This document shows, piece by piece, positions 36,241 through 49,277 of a stretch of DNA of 64,000 nt. Source of the DNA: Trileptium ribeirensis (lineage: Eukaryota; Nematoda; Enoplea; Enoplida; Thoracostomopsidae); assembly GCA_030248225.1 (NCBI GenBank), contig JASANE010029915.1, positions 52,228 through 116,227 of the forward strand, in the 5' to 3' direction. Within the stretch, counting starts at the first letter, position 1; each line of letters starts with the position of its first letter. Both the position numbers and the translations under genes were made by a program. A model generated the notes under the pieces. It had not been told where the DNA came from and made no database searches. It saw nothing but the letters and a program-made list of their open reading frames with translations.

Positions 36241-37950
36241 CTGAACCCCCAATTATATAGCCGCAAAAAAGAATATATAGTTTTGTATTTACCGCATATA
36301 AAGTGGATATTTGTGCGCGGAACAAAATTCTTACATTCAACCATAAGCTGGTGGGTTACTAAGTATAAACTTTTATTGAGAAATACATTGTATTATTGTA
36401 GAAATCCCTGTATATGTAATAAGATTAAATGCAGCCTGACCTACACTCACCAGTTTGTGTGCTCAATTTTGCAGATTATTTGTTCAAACTTGTATTATCG
36501 TACCCACAGGAAGTCCTCACAAAACTGTTCGTACATATCTCCGATTTCACATCATTCATTAAAATATAACTATTGCTTGCAGATGACCATAATTTTATGA
36601 CAATTTTTGCAGCGTCCTATATCATAAATGTTAGAGAGCTTTTTTAGTGTTTCATACTGCACCGACTTTAAATTTCACTTAGTTAAGAAAAAATGTCAAC
36701 CCTTTTTGTAAGTATTTCACGGTGTTAAAATCTTGCGGGAAAAACATATAACAAAATTGAAGAATATATTTCAATGTTGCACAACATCGCGCCTAATCTA
36801 ATCTTTCAGTTTAAAGATCTTAAGATAAATTTACGGTTCTTAGCTGCCACATGTACCGATGCATATTAAGGCTGCTAGTCCAGGGGCAGTAATCTATAAG
36901 ATTATCAGTTGGACTTGTTGTTCCTACTGAACAGTTCTGAGATTTTTGTATCATGTCAAGTTTACTCACCGCTCGAATGATCGCATAATGTTTTTCTTTC
37001 TAAGAATAAACTTAGGCTTAGCCTGGGTTCACAATTAAACTTTCATTTGTTCCCTAAGGCACTCATGTCAAGTTCAGTGCCAACTGCTATGGGAGACTTG
37101 ACATGATCCAGGTTTTACCGCGCAGCATTCAAAACATTTTTGTCTTCGTATAATCTGTAAAATTGAATGTTTTATGGTTAATAAATAATGAATTATAACA
37201 ATTTTAGTGAACTATGAATTATAACAATTTTAATAATAGTGATTTATATCAAAAAACTTAAAGTGTTTCTAATTCTAAAGTTGCAATAATCAAATGCAAT
37301 AAAAGCCGGCTCATTACGAATTGTAGGCATTATGAACATATCCTTGGTCAAAGTTTAGGCTGAGGACTTTAGGCAAAGTTAATGCTGTATCACCATCAAT
37401 CCTGGGATATGCGGGTGAGAGTTGCGCACACAAACCACTGAGCTGCCTGGAAACTTTGCTCGGTTCTTTAAGGAACTTCAAAACGCGAGAGAATAATGCG
37501 AGCGCTAACATACATCATGCATTAGCCGCAGTGAACACACCGGCTCACAATATGCGCCAAGTCCTGTTGTACCTAGTAGGCCTGATGGCCTGAAAGGATT
37601 AATGGAGAAAAGTGAATTTTCTGGTGCAAATGCAATCCTTATATGCACGTTTTATGGAGTGTGATCTATTGGTTTTGTTTATAACGAGCATAATTTAAAA
37701 GCATTATGTGTAGTTATTGGCTGCCCACCTAAACCTAAGCACTAAAGCAATCCTTTGTTCTAGCGATCTAACGTAACTCTTCTCATGGTCGCTCTATCCA
37801 ACATGTTAATGACAGGAAGCAATTAATAAAAGTTTACTAAATTTTCCGAAATTAATAATGCTAATTAGAACATAATTTTGAGTGAGGAAAAACAACAAGG
37901 AATTGAGAATTTCCAGCTTAACTCGACTTCATTCCTTTTCTAGCTTAAAA
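36241..37950. other. Intergenic, no supported gene
   Basis: AT-rich with scattered short frames (36283-36600 plus, 37314-37511 minus). None has splice sites or motifs I could support. AAACTATGAATTATAACAATTTTA is locally repeated at about 37.19-37.23 kb. Confidence 0.35.
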
Positions 37951-38182
37951 TGTTATGTTGCCATTTTTGCTGTTATCATTGATTTGACAGCACTATCCAT
38001 TGCAACGTGTTTGGCTGGAGATACTTTATTGTACATGTAATACTTTAAAATAAATATGTGTGCCGTCTAATGCCAATGTTCCTTCGAACAGCCGCACAAA
38101 ATGCAACATTTTTGCTGATATCACTGATTTGGGAGGATTAACCATAGCAACATATTTCGCTGGAGATGCTTTATTGTACATG
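37951..38182 (+). repeat. Coding-like duplication, 144-bp spacing
   Basis: Two diverged copies, at about 37951-38037 and 38095-38182. Each copy stays open in the same frame and translates similarly: IDLTALSIATCLAGDTLLYM and TDLGGLTIATYFAGDALLYM. Copy 2 continues WPMSPLEASHFPVGKY. It looks like an old duplicated exon or protein repeat, family unknown. Confidence 0.4.
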
Positions 38183-38279
38183 TGGCCCATGTCACCTTTA
38201 GAGGCTTCCCATTTTCCCGTCGGAAAATATATTACGTTGTTGTATGTGTCCATATATTAGACACACATTTTGTATATTT

Positions 38280-38670
38280 TGTTTTTCCTATTTCCCCGAT
38301 ATCCCGTTTTCCCAATTTCCCATATTTTCAACCAGTACAATGTGAGAAGTCAGGTAAACGGGAAATTGGGAAAACGGGAAATTGGGAACACGAAAAATTG
38401 GGAATTTGGGAAATGGCAAATCGGGAGAATGGGAATACGAGAAATTGGGAAGGGGGCAATTAGCAAAACGAAAAATCGCCAAAATGAGAATTTATGAAAA
38501 TCAGAAACTGGGGAAACGGGTATTTCCGGATCTTGATTTTCTTGCTTTCCAAGGTTCACATTTCCCATTTTACGAACTTCCCTGTTTTTCAACATTTTTA
38601 TATTTGCCCATACTATGATTTCTCGACAGTTTCGTTTTTCAGAATTCCCCCACATTTTCCCATTTTCGTA
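38280..38670. repeat. Fold-back simple repeat of TTTCCC / GGGAAA words
   Basis: The left part (38283-38330) is C/T-rich (CCGTTTTCCCAATTTCCC) and the middle (38354-38520) is its G/A-rich counterpart (GGGAAATTGGGAAAACGGG). The right part (about 38560-38670) turns C/T-rich again. The plus-strand arms can pair, so the tract is an imperfect giant hairpin. The five or so open frames on both strands across it are artefacts of the low complexity. Confidence 0.8.
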
Positions 38671-38966
38671 CTTCAATGTTTCCAAATATTGTGTCGTTTC
38701 GCCACTTTAGCTGTTTTCAAGTATTTTCTGTATTCCGAGATCATCTGTTTAACCAGTTTTCCTTAACGATGAATCCACCTTATTACCAATATATAGGCCT
38801 AAGGGTTGGCTCTTTTCAGGGGGCTTGTAATCTCGGTTTTGCATGTTATATTGTAACATCGAGCAATCGCGAAATGGGCTAGTTGACATCTGTAAGGTTT
38901 TAATTTTAGGCTGAAAACGTTACATTAAAATAAATAACTTTTATTTTAGATTTTAATAAAAAGTTT

Positions 38967-40296
38967 CAGGGGTTATACGATCGACGAACTTGAATACCAG
39001 AATTGTGTAGTCTGTCTTCAATTGTTAGGCTATGTATCGCGTGTAGGTGGTCAAACATGGCGTATATTGTGTTTTTCGGCAAGCTGAGTACGACAGTTTG
39101 ATTATCTACAATCCGCCACCAATAGTTCATACCTTTTCCAGGGGTTTTAAATGTCTTTAGGGTCGATGAACACAATTTTAAAATATAGTCTCGCTTCGGT
39201 TGCCGGGTTATGTATTGCATACTAGGCATCAAGAATGGTTCATACATATGTTTTTAGTACACTGAATACAACCATTGATATCTACAACTTTTCAGAACAA
39301 TACAATTTGTGGTACCTCTCTCTGGACCGCTGCGAGCCTGAATAAGATACGGTGATATTTTTCTTGAAATAAATGTTTCAAATTTCGTCAAACTTTATTT
39401 CCAAAATTGTGTAGATTGTCTTCATTTGTTACGTCGTGTATCGCGTGCAGGCCATCAATTTTTCGGTACGCTGAATATGGCAATTTGGTTATCTGCAACT
39501 TACCACGAGTAGTTCAGGCATTTTTCAGCGGTTTAGGATCGAAGAACACGATTTCCAGAATATAGTCTGTGTTCGATTGTTGGGTTATGCATTGATTGCT
39601 AGGCATCAAGCATGGTTTACATATACGTTTTTAGTACACTGAATACAACCATCAATATCTACAAGTTTCTAAATTGGCTTAGGATCGATGAACACGATTT
39701 CTATATTATAATCTGTTTTGTTTTTCTGGGTTATGTATTGCGTGCTCGACATCAAGAATGATCTATATATGTTTTAGTACGCTGAATACAATCATAGTGA
39801 TCTACAACTTTTCAGAAAAATACTTTTTGTGAGGACCTCTCTCAGGGCCGCTGCGAGCCTGAATATGATACTATGATCTTTTTCTTGAAATAAATTTTTC
39901 AAATTTCGTCAAACTTTATTTCCAGAATTGTGTTGACTGTCTTGATTTATTAGATTATGTATCGTGTGCAGGCCATCAAGCATGGTGTATATTATATTTT
40001 TTTATAGGCTGAAATTTGGTTGTCTACAATCCGTCCCATATGGTGAATGCCTTTTTCAGAGGTTTTCAATGGGTCTAGGGTCGATGAACACGATTTCCAG
40101 AATATAGTCTGTCTTCTATTGTTGGGTTATTCATTGCGTACTAGGCATAAAGCATGGAACATATATATGTTTTAGAACACTATATACAATCATTGGGATC
40201 TACAACTTTTCAGAAGAATACTTTTTGTGGTACTTCTCCCATGCGAGCCTGAATAGGGTACGGTGTTCTTGTTCTAGAAATCATTTTTAATTTCGT
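38967..40296 (-). repeat. Hierarchical satellite, minus-oriented arm
   Basis: Repeats of a ~380-bp monomer in the orientation reverse to the downstream array. Landmarks such as CTACAACTTTTCAGAA (39283, about 39661 degenerate, 39802, 40202) recur at about 378, 140 (deleted) and 400 bp. Each monomer contains two related halves, both with a TTG(G)TTATGTATTGC-like word. Confidence 0.9.
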
Positions 40297-43200
40297 CTTC
40301 TGAAAAGTTGTAGGTCTCGATTACCGTATTCAATGTACTAAAATATATATATATATATATGGACAATTCTTGATGACTAACATGCAATGCATAACCCAAC
40401 AACCGAAAACAGACTATATTCTGGAAATCGTTTTCATTGACCCTAAACACATTTAAAAACCCTGGAAAAGACATGGACTACTCGTGGCGGATTGTAGATA
40501 CCAAAATTGTCGTATTCAGCCTATCCAAAAATATAATATACACCATGCTTGATGGCCTGCACGGGATACATAACCTAACAGATTAAGACCGACTACGCAA
40601 TTCTGGAAATCCAGTTCGTCGAAAATAAAACCCCTGAAGCACATTTGAACGGTACAATATGGTCCAGTCGGACTCTAGATAACGCAGCCATATTTGGGAT
40701 ATCTATGACCTAAAATACGCGGTTAGTTTCACAAACACTCGCTTGAATTCAAAAACACATTAATAATTAATAACATGGCGAAATTTGAAAAATTGGTTTC
40801 CACAAAAATGTCACCGTACCGTCATATATATTCAGGCTCGCCGCGATTCTTGGAGAGGTCCCACAAAAAGTATTGTTCCGAAAAGTTGTAGATGTCGATG
40901 ATTGTATATATATGGAACATGCTTGATGCTAGCACGAAATGCGTAACCAAACAACCGAAGACAGACTATATTCTAGAAATCCTGTTCATCGACCCTAAAC
41001 CCATTTAACACCCATGTAAAAGGCATGAACTATTCGTGGCGGCTGTAGATAACCAAATTATCGTATTCAGCGTACCGAAAAATGTAATTTACACCATACT
41101 TGATGGCTTGCCCGCAGTACATAGCCTTAAACAACTTAAGACAGACTACACAATTCTGGAATCAAGTGTGACGAAATTGAAAGATTTATTGCAAGAAAAA
41201 GATCACGGTACCGTATTCAATTTCGCAGCGGCCCTAGGAGAGATCCCACAAAAAGTATTGTTCTGAAAAATTGTAGATCTCGATGATTGTATTCAGCGTA
41301 CTAAAACATATATATGGACCACGATTGATGCCTAGCACGCAATGCATAACCAAACAATAGAATACAGACTATATTCTGGAAATCATGTTCATCGACCCTA
41401 AACCCATTGAAAACCAATGAAAAATGAATGAACTATGTGGTGGATCGTAGATAACCAAAATTTCATATTCAGCGTACCAAACAAATTGATGGCCTGCAGG
41501 CGATAAATAACCTAACAAATGAAGACAGACTACACAATTCTGGGAATCAAGTTGACGAAATTTGAAAAATTTATTTAAATAAAAATATCACCGTACCATA
41601 TTCAGACTTGTAGCGGCCCTGGCAGATATTCCACGACAATTGTTGTTCAATATAGTTGCTCCCAATCATTGAATTCAGCGTACAAGAAAACATATATATG
41701 GACCATTCTTAATGCCCAGCATACCATACATTATCCAACAACCGAAGACAGGCTATTTTCTGAAATCATATTCATCAACCCTAAACACACTTAAAGCCCC
41801 TGGAAAAGGCATGAATTATTCGTGGTGGGTTAGGTAACAAAATTGTCGCAATCAGTTCACCGAAAACCACAATATACGACATGCTTGATGGCCTGCACGC
41901 GACACATAACCTAACAAATGAACACAGACTACACAATTCTAGATATTAAGTTCGTCGAACATAAAGCCCCTGAAACCCTTTTAGACTTTATAATATGGTC
42001 CAGTCGAACTCCAAATAATTCAGCTGTATTTGGCATATTTATAACGTAAAATACTCGCCAGCTAACGCAAACACATTAATAAAATGACGAAATTTCAAAA
42101 AATTATTCCTAGAAAAAGATCACCGTACCATATTCAGGCTCGGAGCGGTCCTGTTAGATTTACCACAAAAAGTATTGTTCTGAAAAGTTGTAGGTCTGGA
42201 TGATTGTGTTCAATGCACTAAAACTTAGTTGGGGACCATGCTTGATGGCTAGCACACAATGCACAGAAGAAAGGCTATATTCAAGAACTATTGCTCATTG
42301 ACCCTAAAACACATTTAAAACCCCTGGAAAAGACATGAACTATTCGTGGTGGACTGTAGATAATCACATTGTCGCATTCAGCATACCGAAAAATATAATA
42401 TACACTATGCTTGATGCATGCACGTGATAAATAACCTAACAAATGGAGACAGATTACTACACAATTCTAAACAGCTTGTAGAAGTAAGCTTATAGAAAGA
42501 TCACGGTACCGTATTCAGGATCGCACCGGCCCTAGGAGAGATCCCACAAAAAGTATTGTTCTGAAAAGTCGCACTAAAACATATATATGGACCATGCTTA
42601 ATGCCTAGCACGCAATGCATAACCAAACAACCGAAGACAGAATATATTCTGGAAATCGTGTTCATCGACCCTAAACCCATTGAAAACAAATGAAAAATGC
42701 ATGAACTATGTGGTGGAATGTAGATAACCAAACTTTCGTATTCAGCTTACCAAAAAAATTGATGGCCTGCAAGCGATAAATAACCTAACAAATGAAGACA
42801 AGCTACACAATTCTGGGAATCAAGTTGACGAAATTTGAAAAATTTATTTAAACAATAATATAGTACCATATTCAGCCTTGCAACGGCCCTGGCAGATGTC
42901 CCACGACAATTGTTGTTCAATATAGCTGTTCTCGATGATTGTATTCAGCGTACCAGAAAACATATATATGGACCATTCTTAATGCCCAGCATGCCATACA
43001 TTACCCAACAACCGAAGACAGACTATTTTTTGGAAATCATATTCATCAACCCTAAACACATTTAAAGCCCCTGGAAAAGGCATGAACTATTTGTGGTGGG
43101 TTAGGTAACAAAATTGTCGTAACCAGCTTAACGAAAACCACAATATACGCCATGCTTGAAGGCCTGCACGCGATACATAACCTAACAAATGAACACAGAC

Positions 43201-43700
43201 TACACAATTCTAGATATTAAGTTCGTCGAAAATAAAGCCCCTGAAACCCTTTTAAACTTGATAATATGGTTCAGTCGAACTCCAAATAATATAGCCGTAT
43301 TTGGCATACTTATAACGTAAAACACTCGCCTGCTAACACAAACACATTAATAAAATGACGAAATTTCAAAAAATTATTCCTAGAAAAAGATCACCGTACC
43401 ATATTCACGCTCGCAGCGGTCCTGGGAAATTTACAATAAAAAGTATTGTTCTGAAAAGTTGTAGATCTCGGTGATTGTATTCAGTGCACTAAAACTTATA
43501 TGTCGACCATGCTTTATGCCTAGTACGCAATGCACAGAAGAAAGGCTATATTCAAGAACTGGTGTTCATTGACCCTAAAACACGTTTAAAACCCCTGGAA
43601 AAGGCATGAACTATTCGTGGCTGGCTGTAGATAACCACATTGTTCGTATTCAGCATACCAACAAATATAATATACACTATGCTTGATGCTTGCACGTGAT
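40297..43700 (+). repeat. Hierarchical satellite, plus-oriented arm
   Basis: The same monomer in the opposite orientation. The landmark TTCTGAAAAGTTGTAG (or its variants) occurs at about 40298, 40877, 41261, 41646, 42178, 42559, 42915 and 43449. Spacings are 579, 384, 385, 532, 381, 356 and 534 bp. After the first unit the pattern 384/385/532 is followed by 381/356/534, so three monomers form a higher-order unit of about 1.27-1.30 kb. The long third monomer carries an extra segment (TATGGTCCAGTCGAACTCC). Within each monomer two halves are similar (ATGCTTGATGCCTAGCACGC and ATGCTTGATGGCCTGCACGC), so the monomer is itself an old dimer. Open frames here are by-products. Confidence 0.9.
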
Positions 43701-43704
43701 AAAT

Positions 43705-44345
43705 ATAGTGGTGCCCCAATCCAATTTGATATTGGTGCCCCCCGTTTGATATTGGTGCTCCCCTCCAGTGGGATAGTGGTGGCCCGGTCAAGTTTAATAT
43801 TGGTGCTCCCCCTCCAGTTTGATATTGGAGCTGCCGCCCGTTTGATATTGCTGCCCCCATCCAGTTTGACTACTGGTGCTCCTCCAGTTTGATATTGGTG
43901 CCCCCTCCAGTTTGATATTGGTGCCCCCTCCTGTTTGATGTTGGTGCCCCCTCCAGTTTGATATTAGTACCCCTCTCCAATTTGATATTGGTGCCCCTTC
44001 CAGTTCGATTTTGGTGCCTCCTTCCAGTTTGATATTGGTGTAGTGCCCCCTCCAGTTTGATAATACTGTGCCCACTCCACTTTGATAGTGGTGCCCCCCT
44101 CCAGTTTGATACTGGTGCCCCTACAGTTTGATATTGGTGCCTCTCCAGTTTGATAGTGGTGGCCCCTTCCAGTTTGATAGTGGTGCCATCTAAAAGTTTG
44201 ATATTGGTGCCTCTCCAGTTTGATAGTGGTGACCCCTCCAGTTTGATATTGGTGCCCCCTCCAGTTTTATAGTGGTGCCCTCCTCTAGTTTGATATTACT
44301 GCCCCCTCCAGTTTGATATTGGTGCCAGACTCCAGAATGAAATTG
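43705..44345. repeat. ~23-bp minisatellite, about 27 copies
   Basis: The unit is close to TCCAGTTTGATATTGGTGCCCCC, with many substitutions and indels. It starts inside a satellite monomer (after GCTTGATGCTTGCACGTGATAAATA), so it expanded in or was inserted into the larger array. A minus-strand frame (43794-44075) only encodes the repeat as SNWRG/KLEGAP peptides. Confidence 0.95.
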
Positions 44346-46796
44346 GGTCCCCACAGAAACGAAGAATAACTATTATATTTTTGTGACAAAGATACATATA
44401 GTCCTCTAGTTGTGTGTTTAACTACTTTTAGCTACGTCCAAGCTGAATGTAGCGATTGCGAGTCCAAACGAATTTTCTTATTCTTTTTCTCCATTATGTT
44501 CTTATATGGTAACAATATTTTTACGTATCTGGCTAGGCATTAAGATATCTAATTTTAGTTAGGAAAGAACTAGTTAGCTAGCAAAGAGTAAGTTGAGCCT
44601 TAGTAAGTAAAAATCAAGCAAGAAAGGATTTTGAGGTAATCAACGTTAAGGGTAAATGAGCGAGAGTAATTTGGAGCCTAATTTCATATCGTTATTTAAG
44701 TTATAAGTAGTTTAAGCATAGTTTTATGTGAAAAGTTTAAGTTTTCTTTTAATCCGATTTCGGACGTTTAAAAGGAAAAAATTTAGGAATAATCTTGGAA
44801 AATTTAAAGCATATCGAAAACTTCGCAAAGTTTTCAGGAAGTTACTAAAAGCCTTACAGGAACTCAGGCTATGGTGAGTTCTAAGACCTGAAAAAATTTT
44901 TAGGTTAGAGTTTATTTATTAAAATTATTAATATAAAAGTTTATGAAATTCTATACGCTGAAATTATAAATCAAAGATATAGTATAAAATATTGCAAATG
45001 AAATATATATGACAATATACAGTAAGGCATGTGTAGTAAGTATAGGAGCAAAAGTTTAGAACTTCCTACCAAATAAATCAAATCCAAAGAAAGTTTCAAG
45101 AAATTCATAATTTTAAGTTTTGATTGCAATAAATTTCCCAAAAGTTTATTAATTTCCAACATTTAGCTTTTCTTAAAATAATTTCCAAAAATGGTTTTAC
45201 AACTGTTTAGTATGAACCTAACAATTCGACTCCAAGAATTAAGATGAACTTGAATTAATATTTTACACCGAATGGAACTTGCTAAAATATGTTACCGATA
45301 TAGTTTAAATACTTTAGGTGAATTTTATAGTCATCCCTTCCCACACAGAGACATTTCCCCAAAATGATTAGCATTCGTCATTTCCCATTTCTTGAGTCCA
45401 TGTGGCTCGTATGACACATCAGCCTTTATGAACCATCGAAATATAAAATTAATAAACAGCATGACGAAAACTTATGTAGATTTTAATATTGAAATTTCAA
45501 TTTTTAAATCAAAAATAGTTCTGGAATTCAATCAATTACAAAAAATATCAAATAGAACTTTTACAGAGAGAATAATTTCAATCAATTTTAAGTCAAACTT
45601 TTTAAAAAGTTCAAGGTAAATCTCAAGCACTTTTGAAAATTTTCAGAGGAAAGTTTATGTAGAATGTCCATTCAAATTTTGACATGATTTTGACAATGTT
45701 TAATAAATTTTTTTCATAAAGTTAATTTCAATTCAAACCAAGATAGTTCAAAACCGAAAGATTGTACTATTGGAACTTTGCAATTTTATTAACAAATAAA
45801 TTTTAAATCATATTTGAATTGATATATACCTCGTAAAATTAAGCATGCCCCTGATGCCCAGGATTTGCCCTGCAGATCCCCGCATATACGATGGAGCCGT
45901 AGTAAGTTCAGATAACCTTTCACTCATAACACAGGCAACAATTTTTTAAAATTTTTAATTAAGTTTTCATCCAAACATTTAGACAGTTTGATGGCCCTTA
46001 CAGAAAGAAGTTGGTTTGAGTGTCGGCCTTAAATAGTATTAAAGAATGCTTAACGAAGGCTGCAGAAAACGAAACAACACAATGCATACACCGAAGTAAA
46101 ATCTAGACTGTTGGAAGTTAAATAACAATTCCTAGAATATCTAGCAATTACTTTTTCGAAATAATTCATAATTCTCTCGCTTATCTGTCATTTCAAAATA
46201 TACATCAACATCACCCAATAAACCCTTCCCTGATGATTTCGCAATCTTGAGAAGTATCTAGACGGCCTGATGATGTTGTTTCACAATGTTTTGGCGTTGT
46301 AAAAGTGTCTATCTTGGCATCGCGTCAAATATTAGCGTCAGAGCTGAGCAAACCCAAGTTCTTAATTAGTTCCTTTCTAACGGGCGATTAGTAAACGGAA
46401 GATATAAATCGTTCGTTACATGTTGTAACTAGCGGTGGCGTTAAGAACACAGTGACTTTGGACTTGACGAACTGTATGTTTAAAGTATTAGAATTTCAAA
46501 TTTAGAATTTAAGAAGGTAGATTGTTTTAAAGAAGCAAAGATGAGTCTACGTTTGTGCTTCGTGGTTCTCATAAAGTTCCTACAAAGGATAGGTGTACTT
46601 GTACAGTATTCAATATAGCGTTATCGTTATTTTTTTAACTCACCGAAACAACTGGAAGCAGTACCTTCCATTAACAAAGAAGAAAAGCCTTAAAATGATC
46701 GTAAGCAAAAGAAAATAAAACATGACAAACGTATGCGGCGTCTAAAAGCAAAATTGGAAGGGTGGTGAGCACCCAGCTCAAGAATCGATCACTTGA
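44346..46796. other. AT-rich intergenic, no supported gene
   Basis: Long A/T-rich stretch. Frames at 44971-45162 (minus) and 45392-45619 (plus) are low-complexity and unsupported. No repeat array or transposon ends seen. Confidence 0.45.
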
Positions 46797-47835
46797 ATGC
46801 AAATGATCGATGTCGCGTGTGAAACATTGCCATGCAGCGATCTGGATGATTCATTTCGTTGCAAAATTGGAAAAAGTACTTTTGATTTAATTGATATGTC
46901 TAGTATATTTTCTCATATTTGTTTTCGAAATGTAAAAAGAGAAGAGAAACGCATTCAGGGTCTGAATTTAAAGTTATCACAGTGCATGATTAGATGTGCT
47001 CTTTTATAGTCAGTTGAGATGGAAATTAATTGCGAACCAATGACATATAATCAAAAACGTTATATTTGGCTGGTGTACGTACTGTACAAGCTACACATGA
47101 GTGCAGGACAACGGAAGCAATACTTAGCATGATGTTTATCACTTATCATCCCCCTGGAACATGCATGTTTGATGATACCGTCGACAATGACAGTTTCTTA
47201 GCTAGCATGGCGCAAAATTTGGCATCACAGAAATGTAAGCTAAATTTTCCGGTAATCATCGATTCAAACCTACAACAAAAATATTTACCACCTAAAACTA
47301 AATTTCAATTTAAATTTACAAAGACTTCACTCTCACTGACATTACAATGTAGCAAGCCAGATCAATTTATACTGCACATTAATGAATTTATGTTCTATAT
47401 ACCTAAAGCAAATTAACAAAACAGGCACTTGATTACCGAGACAAGATTTTACATTAGTTCAAGAATTCAATTCCCAGCAATGTGGTATAAGCTACAAACA
47501 TTACCGGTATATTTAGGTTTACATAATGTAGATTGGACAATTTTCGTTGGAACTTTACCACGTAGCATTTAAATTTGAGAATAACGCAAGAAGGCTATAT
47601 ATAGTATCAAATAAATTGAATGTTTAAATTGAGTTTATCAGATATGGAGTCATTTACACTATTTATGAATAACGATAGACATCCATGCAATATATCTTTA
47701 TATTGTAAAGCTAGCAATAATATCCGAATGTTTTATAATACTTTATATACATTGGATGGTAGAGTAGAAAATTTAGGATTGACATATATTGGATTCCAGG
47801 AAAATGCAGCTACCAGATATTTTGCATCGAATTAA
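46797..47835 (+). pseudogene. Broken ORFs, possibly Polinton/Maverick capsid-like
   Basis: Three plus-strand open pieces (46797-47009, 47066-47416, 47620-47835) with the intervening sequence readable after stops or frameshifts. 47240-47400 reads IIDSNLQQKYLPPKTKFQFK then ILHINEFMFYIPKA. About 47535-47570 reads TIFVGTLPRSI, and 47655 on reads SFTLFMNNDRHPCNISLYCK. The order 'dimer arm ending in a hydrophobic strand, FxGxLPR, then a F-x-LFMNN strand' resembles the uncharacterised transposon protein of Polintons (nematode F54H12.2-like, penton-type fold). The similarity is by eye and weak. No other Polinton gene is evident nearby. Confidence 0.3.
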
Positions 47836-49275
47836 GCAAGGATCACAGCAGCGGTTGTAATTACATCTCAAACCATACAGATGGACAAGTTAAACTTTCG
47901 ATTAACTTTTTAAAGAGTTGTCAAAAGCTATTATAATTTTCGTAATGGGTGAATTTACAGCGCATTGAATATAAAGCCAACCCGAGAAGTTTTTGGAACA
48001 AAATGTTTTAAATACGCGAGTTGTATTGCGTACTGCATTGTTTGTAATACTCATATGTGAAACACTTTTATTGCTATGAAATGTCAAATCTAAATCTTAT
48101 CCATTGTGTTTTGACGATTGGGCAAACGGATCAAGCCAAAGGTGGAACAATTGGATATGATATTCAATGAATGAACAAATCGGCGGCAGATCTACACTTT
48201 AAAGGATCGTCTAAAACCATCAGAAAACCTTCAATTGAGCGCACAAACGGTTTATCTATTCGATGTATTTGAACATTTGTTTACAAACTTGCCAATACCT
48301 TATCAGCACGGACTTATACTCGTGCCAGCGGTTGGTATTTATCGTGGATACACGTTCAGCAAGCATTAATGCAGCAAAGTTTATGAAACATACCTTGAAA
48401 CTACGATCTGAATAAAGTAATTCGTCAACGAAATATCGGTACCAACATTCGTGAAGCATGAAACTAGAATATGTGCGCAATGTGTATCTTCAAGAAGAAA
48501 TAGCATATTGGTAAGCAAAAGTGGTGAAATTTTATCGTCAATGCAAAGCAAGTTATGTCAGTTATAACACATCGATGACAGATCGTATGTCGAAGAGAAG
48601 CTCGTCAAATTTCAACAACATCGTCAAGTAGTAGAGGTGGCGGTGGAATTCATTACGAAGAAATTGAAAAAACGACATTCATTTGATTATGCAATGTATA
48701 AATTTTCTTTATTGTATTCTAATATATTTGTGTTGTATCATCCTATTGTAAATTTATTCAATTAAAAATAAAAAAACATGATGGTAACCATGGCAGGGAT
48801 GAAATGTTTTAAAAAGCCTATGTGATCTGTAACCTTAATCATTGCTTTATTTGAGTTCGATAAGTATATTTGTCTTCAAATTTTAGCAAACACATTATCC
48901 GTGCTCACACCAAATGTCAAGTTTCCAGAAATTCTCTTCTCACAGATGATTGCGAGGTAAATGTGTACAAAACTGTGCTCAATGATGACGATTATTTCAT
49001 GCGACAAGATAATCGGGCGAAACACTTTGAAATGTTCAAAAAAGTGCTTGGTTATCGAGGATGGACATGAAAAGCTGGTTAAATACTCTGCGTTGTTACA
49101 GTAGGCAATAAAGTGATAACAGCATTCGTATATGACCATCCAGTTCATGCACGTCATCGAAAATTTCAATTGGTACATCTTTACGGTGCCAAAAGGCATA
49201 ATGAATGAAGAAAAATCATATTTGCTACATTCATGTATATCGTAATTTTTGTTTTTTTATTTATAAATAAGAAGA
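47836..49275. other. Decayed coding-like region, no assignable gene
   Basis: Fragments such as YLFDVFEHLFTNLPIPYQHG (about 48257-48316) and ILVPAVGIYRGYTF continue the coding-like texture of the preceding ORFs with stops. 48870-49070 is an open frame of 66 codons (VLNDDDYFMRQDNRAKHFEM) with no recognised domain. It may be the rest of the same dead element. Confidence 0.3.
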
Positions 49276-49277
49276 AA

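Noticed and set aside
43794..44075. Repetitive glycine/tryptophan-rich ORF
   Set aside because: It is only the minus-strand translation of the 23-bp minisatellite.
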